This document shows positions 1 through 8,048 of a DNA stretch of 64,000 nucleotides, in pieces. The stretch comes from Amycolatopsis jejuensis (GTDB taxonomy: Bacteria > Actinomycetota > Actinomycetes > Mycobacteriales > Pseudonocardiaceae): contig NZ_JNYZ01000038.1 in the NCBI RefSeq assembly GCF_000717335.1, positions 1-64,000 on the forward strand, written 5' to 3'. Below the pieces are notes generated by a model, which was not told where the DNA came from, searched no databases, and was given only the letters and a program-made list of their open reading frames with translations. The translations under genes were made by a program, and so were the position numbers. The number at the start of each line of letters is the position of its first letter. The stretch's first letter is position 1.

Positions 1-226
1 TCACACGACCCTGCGGCCCCCGGCCCTCCCCGACCCCGATCACGGCAACCCCTGCACAACTCAGGCGTTGCAACAACCACTAGAACCCAAGCAGATTCCC
101 TCGTGGTTCCCTTCACGGACTTGGCTGAGCGCTGCCTGCCAGTGAGGGATTTCCCTCCGCTTTCCCCGGCACTGTCGATCATCGCGGCGGGAGCGGTATG
201 CAGGACGAAGCACAGAGGGGACGAGC
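1..226. other. Left-edge non-coding stretch
   Basis: I see no convincing gene here. The frames that are open lack actinobacterial codon bias and have no ribosome binding site. The stretch presumably carries the promoter of the decarboxylase-like gene at 227, whose Shine-Dalgarno GAGGGG lies at about 215-220. Confidence 0.5.
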
Positions 227-1030
227 ATGCGCGAACGAAACCTGGTGCGGATGTCCGACGAGGGCGTCGCACCCGAGGGCGCCCGGCCGAGCTTCACGCT
301 CGCCGAGGGGCTGGCCGACATCAAGCGGCGGCAGAACGCCAGCCAGGTCAAATACCGGGATGCGCGGTTCCTTTCCGCCACCGTGCCGGTGAACCGCGGC
401 CAGTGCGATGCCCTGCTGCCCGCCGGGGTGCGGATGGGCGAGGACTCGACGGCGCTCGTGTTCGTCGCGGATTATCCGTGGACCAACTTCAACAGCGTCT
501 ACCGCGAAGCGGCGATCTTCCTCAACGTGCGGCACGGCCCGTTCCGCGCGGCGCACTGCCCGTGGATCGTCGTCGACGACGACACCGCGCTGATCGGCGG
601 ACGCGAAACTCTGGGCTTTCCCAAGAAAATCGCCGAGATCGACTGGGTCGAGGACGGCGACGAGGTCCGCGCGAGCGTACGCCGCCGCGGGGTCGAGCTG
701 CTGCGCATGCACGGCACGCTGGGTGCGCCTGCGGTGTCACTGCCGCCGATTTTCAACCAGCCGTTCCGCAATGTGCTCGGGACGCTCGGGCTGTCCATCC
801 CACGGCTGGTCACTTTCCAGACCACCGACGAACCACTCGAACTGCGCACCGCCGAGGTCGACCTGACCGTGGGCGGCTCGTTCACCGATCCGCTCGACAC
901 GATCATCGCCGGACCACCCGAGTCCGGGCATTTCCGGCGGGTGAACATGCGGGTCGGCCGCCTGCCGCTGCCGGTCGGGCTCGTGTCGCCCACGTTCCTC
1001 CTGCGCACGCATCCGCTGCGCGCCAGCTGA
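227..1030 (+). CDS. Acetoacetate decarboxylase family protein
   Basis: 267 aa, the usual length for the acetoacetate decarboxylase (ADC) superfamily. The family signature GRETLGFPKKIAEI lies near residues 124-137, and its tandem lysines correspond to the Schiff-base lysine pair of true ADC. Known members decarboxylate acetoacetate, but the superfamily also includes dehydratases and aldolases with the same lysine, so the substrate is open. The ATG at 227 follows GAGGGG by 6 bases. The Zn alcohol dehydrogenase gene starts 27 bp downstream and is probably co-transcribed. A decarboxylase plus alcohol dehydrogenase could turn a beta-keto acid into a secondary alcohol, or run the alcohol to ketone direction; this is inference. 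Confidence 0.85.
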   Translation: MRERNLVRMSDEGVAPEGARPSFTLAEGLADIKRRQNASQVKYRDARFLSATVPVNRGQCDALLPAGVRMGEDSTALVFVADYPWTNFNSVYREAAIFLNVRHGPFRAAHCPWIVVDDDTALIGGRETLGFPKKIAEIDWVEDGDEVRASVRRRGVELLRMHGTLGAPAVSLPPIFNQPFRNVLGTLGLSIPRLVTFQTTDEPLELRTAEVDLTVGGSFTDPLDTIIAGPPESGHFRRVNMRVGRLPLPVGLVSPTFLLRTHPLRAS

Positions 1031-1057
1031 ACCGTCCCGACGAAAGGGCCTCTCGCA

Positions 1058-2107
1058 GTGACGCACGACCTCCCGGGCACGATGCGTGCGGTCCGGTTCG
1101 ACGCGGCGGCCAAAACCCTTGCCGTGCAGACGGTTCCGGTGCCGCGGCCGGGTCAAGGGGAGGTCGTGGTCAAGGTCGCCGCGTGCGGGATCTGCCAGTC
1201 GGACCTGAGCCAGCTCGACGGGCACATCCCGGCGCGGCTCCCGGTGATCACGCCAGGGCACGAGGCGGCCGGGACCGTCGCGGCGACCGGCGACGGCGTG
1301 GTCCATTGGAGACCCGGCGACCGGGTGGTGCTCGGCGCCGGCCGGGCGTGCGGGCGGTGTCCGGAATGCCGCGTCGGCGGGGGGACCAACACGTGTGAAT
1401 CCCTTGAGGTGATGGCGTTCCACTACGACGGCGCGTGGGCCGAGTATGTACTGACCGACGCCGCGAGCCTGGCCGCCGTCCCGGAATCCGTACCGCTGGA
1501 ACACGCCGCGGTGCTGGCGGATGCGGTGTCCACCCCGTACGGCGCGATCGACACCGCGCAGCTGCGCATCGGCGAGTCCGCGGGCATCTGGGGACTGGGC
1601 GGGCTGGGTACGCATTTGGTCCAGCTGGCGCGGATCTGCGGCGCCGCGCCCATCGTCGCGGTCGACCCCCTCCCGGCCGCCCGCGAACGCGCGCTGGCCC
1701 TCGGCGCCGACTTCGCCTTCGACCCGGCCGACGAGCGCACGCTCACCCGCATTGCGGAAGCAACCGGCGGCCTGCAGGTGGCGTTCGACTGCGTAGGCCG
1801 CGCGACGACGATGACCCAAGCCGACCGGGCCCTGGGCCCGCGCGGCCGCCTCGTGCTGGTCGGAATCACGCCGGACCCGGTGTCAGTCGGCCCGGAGATC
1901 CTGTTCGTCCGGAACCGGCACACAGTCGTCGGCCACACCGGGTACCGCATGCGGCACCTGGAAGAACTGGTGAAGCTGGTCGACCTGGGACGGCTGGACG
2001 TCTCGGGCTCGGTAAGCGCCGTGTTGCCGCTGGAGGAGGCCGAGGAGGGAGTCCGCCGCCTCCGCGACCACGACGGCAACCCGATCCGCATTCTCCTGCG
2101 TCCCTGA
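1058..2107 (+). CDS. Zinc-dependent medium-chain alcohol dehydrogenase
   Basis: 349 aa, starting at GTG. The N-terminal GroES-like domain has the catalytic-zinc region CGICQSD (about 47-53) and GHEAAG (about 67-72). A four-cysteine structural-zinc loop follows (CGRCPEC plus a later Cys, about residues 95-110), and then a Rossmann domain with the glycine-rich GLGGLG (about 174-179). The family oxidises alcohols or reduces carbonyls with NAD(P)H in the cytoplasm. It lies just downstream of the decarboxylase-like gene, and a ROK regulator begins 38 bp after its stop. The substrate cannot be read from the sequence. Confidence 0.9.
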   Translation: MTHDLPGTMRAVRFDAAAKTLAVQTVPVPRPGQGEVVVKVAACGICQSDLSQLDGHIPARLPVITPGHEAAGTVAATGDGVVHWRPGDRVVLGAGRACGRCPECRVGGGTNTCESLEVMAFHYDGAWAEYVLTDAASLAAVPESVPLEHAAVLADAVSTPYGAIDTAQLRIGESAGIWGLGGLGTHLVQLARICGAAPIVAVDPLPAARERALALGADFAFDPADERTLTRIAEATGGLQVAFDCVGRATTMTQADRALGPRGRLVLVGITPDPVSVGPEILFVRNRHTVVGHTGYRMRHLEELVKLVDLGRLDVSGSVSAVLPLEEAEEGVRRLRDHDGNPIRILLRP

Positions 2108-2145
2108 GCTGGCTTTGAACTCCGAAGTCATGACACACTGTCCGT

Positions 2146-3318
2146 ATGTCGACTTCCTCCGGGGGTTCCCTTCGGGGGCTCCGCGAAGCGAACCGGGCTC
2201 GGGTGCTGCAGATTCTGCAAAGCGGGCCTCGGCCGCAGGTGCAGATTGCCGCTGAGGCGGGGGTCTCGCCGGCGACTGTCACCAGTCTCGTGCGTGAGCT
2301 GGTCGACAGTGGGCAGGTGGTGGTTGCGCCCGGGACTTCGTCGGGGCGGCGTGCGACCATCGTGTCGCTCGCGACGCAGCCGCCTGGGTCGTTCGTGGGC
2401 GTCAGTCTGCGGCGGGACGGCGTTGACGTCGCGGTCTGGGGCCGGGACGGGGCTCGGTTCGAAACTGCCACGTGGGTCGGTCTTCCCGAGCCGGACCAGC
2501 CGATTCGGGAGCGGATCGCCCGGTTTGTGGCGCGGCTGCTGCCGGAGCAGGCGATCGGGGCGACGGTCGCCGTACCGGCTGCGGTGCCGCTGGCGAGGCG
2601 GGAGACGATCGTTCTTCCGCCGGATTATCCGCTCGCCGAGTGGCTCGATGACGACGCGATGGTCCCCCTCGAGCAGGTGCTCGGCACGGCTGTCACGGAG
2701 AAGAACGACGCGAACCTCGCGGCGCTCGCCGAGCTGAGACTTGGGGCGGCGCAAGGGCTTTCGCATGCGTTGTACCTCGAACTCTCCGACGGCGTCGGCG
2801 GCGCGTTCATCCTGAACAATGAGATCTTCGAGGGCGACGGCGGAATGGCCGGGGAGCTCGGGCACCTGCAGGGTTCGGAGCACGGCCCGCGGTGCTGGTG
2901 CGGTAACCGGGGTTGCCTCGAACTCCTCGTGGGTGCGGACGCGCTGCTCCCCGGCCTGCGGGCGCTGCATCCGGGGGAGCAGATCACGCTGCGGACGCTC
3001 GCCGACGACGTCGCGGCCGGTCGGGACCTTGCCCGGCGGATTGCGGTCGAGGCCGGGCGCGATGCCGGGTACGGCGTGGCGCCGCTCGTCCAGGCGCTCA
3101 ATCTCTCCACCGTCATCGTCGGCGGGCAGCTCGCTGCGTGTGGTGACCCGCTGCTGTCGTCGTTCACCGAAACGCTCAGTCATTTCTCGACGCTCGTCGG
3201 TCCCCGGGTCGAGACCCGGCTGGCGTCGCTCGGGGCTCCGGCGGTCGCGCTCGGGGCCGTCGTCGACGCGGCTGCTCGCACGGGATTGTATTCATTTTCT
3301 GAACTCAAACTCGGATAA
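2146..3318 (+). CDS. ROK-family transcriptional regulator
   Basis: 390 aa. The N-terminal winged helix-turn-helix (about residues 10-65, including ASPATVTSLVRELVDSG-like residues) is followed by a ROK sugar-kinase-like domain. The zinc-binding ROK signature CWCGNRGCLE sits near residues 249-258. The combination of HTH and ROK domain marks a repressor that senses a sugar or sugar derivative, not a plain kinase. The next genes are an MFS carrier and two esterases, so it probably controls uptake and deacylation of an esterified compound. The neighbours and domain order are seen; the ligand is unknown. Confidence 0.88.
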   Translation: MSTSSGGSLRGLREANRARVLQILQSGPRPQVQIAAEAGVSPATVTSLVRELVDSGQVVVAPGTSSGRRATIVSLATQPPGSFVGVSLRRDGVDVAVWGRDGARFETATWVGLPEPDQPIRERIARFVARLLPEQAIGATVAVPAAVPLARRETIVLPPDYPLAEWLDDDAMVPLEQVLGTAVTEKNDANLAALAELRLGAAQGLSHALYLELSDGVGGAFILNNEIFEGDGGMAGELGHLQGSEHGPRCWCGNRGCLELLVGADALLPGLRALHPGEQITLRTLADDVAAGRDLARRIAVEAGRDAGYGVAPLVQALNLSTVIVGGQLAACGDPLLSSFTETLSHFSTLVGPRVETRLASLGAPAVALGAVVDAAARTGLYSFSELKLG

Positions 3319-3408
3319 TCTCGCTTTTTAAATTCAAAGCTTGACTTTACGGCCGGTGGCGCCGTTCCATGGTCCTGCCCATCGTCGACGACGACGCAGG
3401 AGAATCCG
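3319..3408 (+). promoter_or_regulatory. Promoter region of the MFS/esterase genes
   Basis: This gap is A/T-rich against its surroundings. It holds the imperfect palindrome TCAAAGCTTGA at 3334-3344, overlapping a possible -35 element TTGACT at 3341. It is a plausible operator for the ROK regulator encoded just upstream. I assign it on position and symmetry only. Confidence 0.3.
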
Positions 3409-4680
3409 ATGACCACCGACCATCCCCCGGCGAGGGAACTCGCCCGGCCCCCGGCCGCCGAGGCGAGACCGCAGCGGCTCGCCGTCCAGTTCACGCTGCT
3501 GCTGCCCGCGACCGCGGCGATGTACTCCGTTTTCCAAGGGATGCAAGCGGTTCTGCTTCCCCAGCAGGTGGAACAGCTCGGTGGCGAAAACAAGGTCAGT
3601 GCGCTGGCGGTGCTCGCTGCGCTCGGCGCCCTCATCGCCACGGTGTTCGGGCCGATCGCCGGAGCGGTGTCGGATCGCACCCGCTCACGGTTCGGCCGGC
3701 GCGCGCCGTGGCTGCTCGTCACGCCGGTTCTCGCTGCGCTCGGGCTGCTTTTGCTTGCCGGGCAACGGCAATACTTCCTGCTCGGCGCGGTGTACTGCCT
3801 CGTGATGCTGGTGATGGGCTGCTACCAGGCGGTGATCACGGCCATCGTGCCGGACCGGGTACCGGTGGCGCGGCGGGGTGCGGCGTCCGCGGTGGTCGGC
3901 ATTGCGCTGCCGGTCGGGGTGCTTTTCGGGGTCAACATGGTTTCGCGGGTGTTCACCACGCCGGTGGCCGGTTACGCCGTGCTGGGTGGCACGCTGGTGC
4001 TTTTCGCTTTGCTGTTCGTGTTTCTCACCAAAGATCAGCCCGTTCTCGTTGCGCCACCACGTCGGCGCGGGAACGCGGTCGCCACGTTTTTCTCATCATT
4101 CCGGGTCGCCGACTTCAGCTGGGCTTTCGCGGCCCGCGCGCTGTACATGTTCGGGTACTGGGGAATTGCGAGCTACCTGCTTTACACGCTGCAGGATTAC
4201 GTAGTCAGGGACTCGATTCCCGGGGGCAATCCGGTCGCCGCGGTCGGCACGTTGACGTCGGTCGGCATGATCGCGTTGCTGATCGGGACCTTCCTGGGTG
4301 GCTGGCTTTCCGACCTGCTCGAGCGGCGCAAGGCAGTGGTGATTGCGTCGTCGCTCATCTGCGCGGTTGCGCTTGTCATCCCGCTGATGCAGCCGACGTT
4401 CACCGGGATGCTGGTCTTCGAGGCGATCAACGGCTTCGGATTCGGCGCTTACCTCGCCGCCGACACAGCGCTCATGACGCTCGTCCTCCCGGGTGCCGAC
4501 GACAATGGCCGGGACCTGGGAATTCTCAACGTAGCCGCGACGATCCCGCAGGTACTCGCGCAATTCGTCGGCGCGCTGGTGATCACTTTTGCAGGTGGGT
4601 ACCCGGCGTTGTTCGTGTTCTCGATCGTGTGCTCGATTCTCGGGGCCGCCGCGATCATTCCCATCAAATCAGTTCGCTGA
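3409..4680 (+). CDS. MFS transporter
   Basis: 423 aa with about 12 hydrophobic segments and a cytoplasmic N-terminal tail of about 30 residues. The loop between segments 2 and 3 holds SDRTRSRFGRRAPW, typical of GPH/sugar-type MFS carriers. The ATG at 3409 follows GGAGAA. It lies between a ROK regulator and two esterase genes (the next start is 10 bp after its stop), so it probably imports the glycoside or ester on which those enzymes act. The substrate is not readable from the sequence. Confidence 0.88.
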   Translation: MTTDHPPARELARPPAAEARPQRLAVQFTLLLPATAAMYSVFQGMQAVLLPQQVEQLGGENKVSALAVLAALGALIATVFGPIAGAVSDRTRSRFGRRAPWLLVTPVLAALGLLLLAGQRQYFLLGAVYCLVMLVMGCYQAVITAIVPDRVPVARRGAASAVVGIALPVGVLFGVNMVSRVFTTPVAGYAVLGGTLVLFALLFVFLTKDQPVLVAPPRRRGNAVATFFSSFRVADFSWAFAARALYMFGYWGIASYLLYTLQDYVVRDSIPGGNPVAAVGTLTSVGMIALLIGTFLGGWLSDLLERRKAVVIASSLICAVALVIPLMQPTFTGMLVFEAINGFGFGAYLAADTALMTLVLPGADDNGRDLGILNVAATIPQVLAQFVGALVITFAGGYPALFVFSIVCSILGAAAIIPIKSVR

Positions 4681-4690
4681 AAGGCTTTCC

Positions 4691-6151
4691 ATGAACGATG
4701 CGGTCGAGACCACCAGCGGAAGCGTGCGGGGGATTGCCGCCCCCGGGGTCACCGCATTTCTCGGAATCCCGTACGCCGATTCGTCTCGCTTTGCGCCACC
4801 GCGTCCGCGGAAGCCGTGGACCGGCACCCTCGACGCGACCGCGTTCGGCACGGCGAGTCCCCAGAACGATCCGCCGCCCGGAGCCGAGTACTACCAGGTC
4901 CTCCGGTTGTGCTATCCCGGCGTCCCGACCCCGCTCGAAGGACGGCCCAGCGGTGAGGATTGCCAGTACCTCAACGTGTGGACGCCAGGTCAGGGGAAAC
5001 GGCCGGTGATGGTGTGGCTGCACGGCGGGGCGTTCGTGCACGGCACCGGCGCGGAGGGCTGGTTCCAGGGAGACCAGCTGGCCGCGCACGAGGACGTCGT
5101 GGTGGTCACCCTCAACCATCGGCTGGGACTGCTCGGATTCCTGGGTCCGGCCGACCACGAGGTGTCGGGAATTGCGGGGATGCTCGACATCGTCGAAGCA
5201 CTTCGCTGGGTCCGGGACAACATTGCCGCTTTCGGTGGAGATCCGGGCAATGTCACGGTTTTCGGCCAATCCGGTGGTGGGGCGAAAGTCCTGGCCCTGC
5301 TTGCCATGCCCGCCGCGCAAGGCCTGTTCCATCGCGTAATTGTGCAAAGCGTTCCGACCGCCGATGCCGTGTCGCCGGAAGATGCCGCCCGGGTGCGGTG
5401 GGCGGTGGAAATGCTTTTGACCGCAGCAGGAACGAATCTGCACGACGCTCCGGTACCGGCGTTGCTGGCCGCGCAAAAGGCTGTGCTGCGCGAAAATGGG
5501 GTGCTCAGCCTCGGTCCGGTGCTGCATCCGGTGGAACTTCCGCAGCATCCGTTCCGCTGCAGCGCGCCGGAACAGGCGGCCACGATCCCCATGCTGATCG
5601 GCACGACAACCCACGAGTTCGCCTTGATGCTCGCGGAGAACAGTTGGTACCACCAGCTTTCCCGGGCCGATTTGCCCGCCCGTTTCGACACCCTGTTCCC
5701 GGAAAACGGCGACGGCGAACTCGACCGTTACTCGGCCCTCGAAGCCGGTGAACCGCCGCAGCTCGTCCTCGCCCGAGCCGCGTCGGACATCACCTTTCGC
5801 GCGGCCAGCGACCACGTCCGCGCCCGGAAAGCCGCGCAGAAGGCACCGGTTTACTCCTACCGCCTCGACTACCGCACCGAAGTCCTGAACGGAATCCTCG
5901 GTGCGCACCACAGCCTCGACCTCGCGCTCGTCTTCCGGAATGCCGACCGCGCCCCGATCACCGGGCAGCGGCCGGAACGGTTTGCCGTGTCTCGGATGAT
6001 GAGTGCCGCCTGGGCGTCCTTTGCCCGCAGCGGAGCCGCGGAATGGCAACCGTTCACCGCCGAAGCCCCGGAACAAATGGTTTTCGACGCAGTCCCACAG
6101 CTCGAACTCGACGTTCCGGTGCAGCTGCCGGACAGCGCGCTCGCGATTTGA
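4691..6151 (+). CDS. Carboxylesterase type B
   Basis: 486 aa from the ATG at 4691; an upstream in-frame ATG at 4589 lies inside the MFS gene and is unlikely. Family landmarks are the EDCQYLNVW motif (about 83-91), the oxyanion HGGAFVHG, the nucleophile elbow GQSGGG (Ser where most members have GESAGG), THEF near the acidic residue, and GAHHSLDLALVF with the catalytic His. These serine hydrolases cleave carboxylic esters. There is no signal peptide, so it is probably cytoplasmic and acts after uptake by the adjacent MFS carrier. The AGGAGG-led hydrolase gene follows 16 bp later. Confidence 0.9.
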   Translation: MNDAVETTSGSVRGIAAPGVTAFLGIPYADSSRFAPPRPRKPWTGTLDATAFGTASPQNDPPPGAEYYQVLRLCYPGVPTPLEGRPSGEDCQYLNVWTPGQGKRPVMVWLHGGAFVHGTGAEGWFQGDQLAAHEDVVVVTLNHRLGLLGFLGPADHEVSGIAGMLDIVEALRWVRDNIAAFGGDPGNVTVFGQSGGGAKVLALLAMPAAQGLFHRVIVQSVPTADAVSPEDAARVRWAVEMLLTAAGTNLHDAPVPALLAAQKAVLRENGVLSLGPVLHPVELPQHPFRCSAPEQAATIPMLIGTTTHEFALMLAENSWYHQLSRADLPARFDTLFPENGDGELDRYSALEAGEPPQLVLARAASDITFRAASDHVRARKAAQKAPVYSYRLDYRTEVLNGILGAHHSLDLALVFRNADRAPITGQRPERFAVSRMMSAAWASFARSGAAEWQPFTAEAPEQMVFDAVPQLELDVPVQLPDSALAI

Positions 6152-6167
6152 ACTCAGGAGGTATGTC

Positions 6168-7064
6168 ATGGAATTCGGCTTGCGCCCGCCACCGTTCCTG
6201 CCGCCGGTCGACCCGACCATCGACGCGGCCGGGGTCCGCCGTTACGACGGGAACACTTACGCCCAGACCACCGGTTATCGCCCGGTTCTCCTGGACGTGC
6301 ACGTTCCGCCGTCTGCCGAACCCGTCGGCGCGGTCGTCTGGATCCACGGCGGGGCGTGGCTCGACGGAGACCGGCGTTACCCGCCGCCGACGGTCGATCC
6401 GGATGCGCTGTTCGGCGGAATCGTGCGTGCCGGACTGGCGCTCGTGCGGGTGGATTACCGGCACAGCCTCGAATCGCCATTCCCGGCGCAACTGCACGAT
6501 GTCGAGGCGGCAATCCGGTACGTCCGCGAGTTCGCGGGTGAGTTCGGCATCGACCCGGCCCGGATCGGAGTCTGGGGTGAATCGGCCGGTGGGCACCTGG
6601 CGAGCTTGCTCGCCCTCGCCGACGGTCTCGAAGGAACAGTCGGCGTAACCGGACCGTCGAGTGACGTGTCCGCGGTGGTGAATTGGTACGGCGTCGCTGA
6701 CGTTGCCGCGCTGCTGTCCCGGCTGCATTCCCCGGAACAGCCGGACCCGTGCGAAGCGCTGCTCGGGCCGCGACGGGACCAATGGCCGATGCTCGCCGCG
6801 GCCGCGAGCCCGATCAATTACCTCGACCGCGGCCGGGGACCGGTCATTCCGATGTTGATCCAGCACGGTACCGCCGATTCCGTTGTGCCTTTCGATCACA
6901 GTGAACGGCTGGCCAAGGCGTTGGCGGCGGCCGGGGTTCCGGTCACTTTCGTCCCGGTTCCCGAAGCTGATCATTGTTTCGCCGGGCATCCGGACGTACC
7001 GGAAATCGTCCAACGGGGGATTGCTTTCCTGCGTGAGCACCTCTCACCCTGCGCGCACGATTGA
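6168..7064 (+). CDS. Alpha/beta hydrolase, HSL/BD-FAE-like esterase
   Basis: 298 aa. The ATG at 6168 is chosen because AGGAGG (6156-6161) precedes it at ideal distance. The oxyanion motif HGGAW is near residue 54. The nucleophile elbow GESAGG lies near residues 126-131, and the acidic and His residues are in GTADSVVPF and EADHCF. This is the hormone-sensitive-lipase-like or BD-FAE esterase group, which removes acyl groups from small esters. It is the second esterase in the ROK-linked cluster, so substrates may carry more than one ester. Confidence 0.87.
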   Translation: MEFGLRPPPFLPPVDPTIDAAGVRRYDGNTYAQTTGYRPVLLDVHVPPSAEPVGAVVWIHGGAWLDGDRRYPPPTVDPDALFGGIVRAGLALVRVDYRHSLESPFPAQLHDVEAAIRYVREFAGEFGIDPARIGVWGESAGGHLASLLALADGLEGTVGVTGPSSDVSAVVNWYGVADVAALLSRLHSPEQPDPCEALLGPRRDQWPMLAAAASPINYLDRGRGPVIPMLIQHGTADSVVPFDHSERLAKALAAAGVPVTFVPVPEADHCFAGHPDVPEIVQRGIAFLREHLSPCAHD

Positions 7065-7100
7065 TTCCGTTGCGCGACAAGGCCGGGTGATGGATGACGG

Positions 7101-8048
7101 GTGCGGTGCGAGCCGATGACGGCTTGGCAAACACGCGGCTTTCCGGCCGGTCCGGAGGTTACCGTTCCTGTCGTGCCGCTGAAAATGATCAAAGGTCGAT
7201 TTCGGATTTCAGGTGCGTCCCCGGACGGGGATTCGGTCCGGTTCTACCCGGACCGGCTCGACGCGTTCCAGGTCGCCGGGCTGAAAGTGCGGACGAATTC
7301 CCAGGGCGGGGCGCAGTTGCGGCTCGACGGGATCGACGCGCTCGAAACGCACTACCGCCCGCGCGTCGCCGGGGCGGAGCTGTGGCGGCAACCGGCCGGG
7401 CTCGCCGATGCGGCGAGTGCGGAACTGTTGCGGTACCTGGGTTTCACGAAGGTCGAACGCGACGAGGGTGGCCGCGTCACCACGAGCACGCCCGGCGAAA
7501 CGAGCGGGCACATCCTCACCCGGTTCGCGGACAAATACGGCCGCGCCGTCGCGTTCGCCTTCCCCGGCCAGCGCCCGGGGCGCTCCACCGACGGCGGCGA
7601 CGTGCACCTGGACGTCAAGGCATTGACCGGGTCGGCGAACTACCGGCTCCTGGAAACCGGCCTCGCGTACCCGACGTTCTATTCCCTGCTGTACCCGGAC
7701 ATCCGGCAGGCCATGGCCGATGTTTCGGTCAAGGCCCGCAATTCCGGCAAAGGCGTGTGGGAACACGACGTCACCCTGAGCGGTTTCCGCTTGCGCAGCC
7801 GCACCCAGTTGCGCGACGACGTGGTCATCCTGCCCAAGCTGTTCCGCCGTTTGGTCGATTACCTCAGCCTCGACGAAACGGGTGGTGTGTCACTCGCCGG
7901 TTTCGCCCATTACATCGACACCCGCAACGATCGGCTGTTCACCATTTCCGACGGCCATGCGACGGAACTGCACACATTACTGTCGGTCCGCCGCCAGACG
8001 CTGAAGCTGACCACGCCCCCGGAGAACATCGTTTTCCAGGAATCTTGA
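7101..8048 (+). CDS. Staphylococcal-nuclease-fold (TNase-like) protein
   Basis: 315 aa from GTG 7101; ATG 7116 is an alternative start. Residues resembling the SNase core are DGDSVRF followed by RLDGIDALETHY, which matches the family Arg...Asp...Glu pattern, and later a LLETGLAYPTFYS/GKGVWE segment. The spacing between the first two blocks is longer than in classical nucleases. No signal peptide is visible. About 100 extra C-terminal residues (after GKGVWE) match nothing I recognise. Its 3' end overlaps the convergent molybdenum hydroxylase gene by 72 bp. A nuclease-like fold is likely; activity and role are unknown. Confidence 0.6.
   Translation: MRCEPMTAWQTRGFPAGPEVTVPVVPLKMIKGRFRISGASPDGDSVRFYPDRLDAFQVAGLKVRTNSQGGAQLRLDGIDALETHYRPRVAGAELWRQPAGLADAASAELLRYLGFTKVERDEGGRVTTSTPGETSGHILTRFADKYGRAVAFAFPGQRPGRSTDGGDVHLDVKALTGSANYRLLETGLAYPTFYSLLYPDIRQAMADVSVKARNSGKGVWEHDVTLSGFRLRSRTQLRDDVVILPKLFRRLVDYLSLDETGGVSLAGFAHYIDTRNDRLFTISDGHATELHTLLSVRRQTLKLTTPPENIVFQES

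Noticed and set aside
2108..6160. Recurring TGAACTC near 2114, 3299 and 6148 as a ROK operator
   Set aside because: The heptamer is short, lies partly in coding sequence at 3299 and 6148, and lacks symmetry, so I could not separate it from chance.
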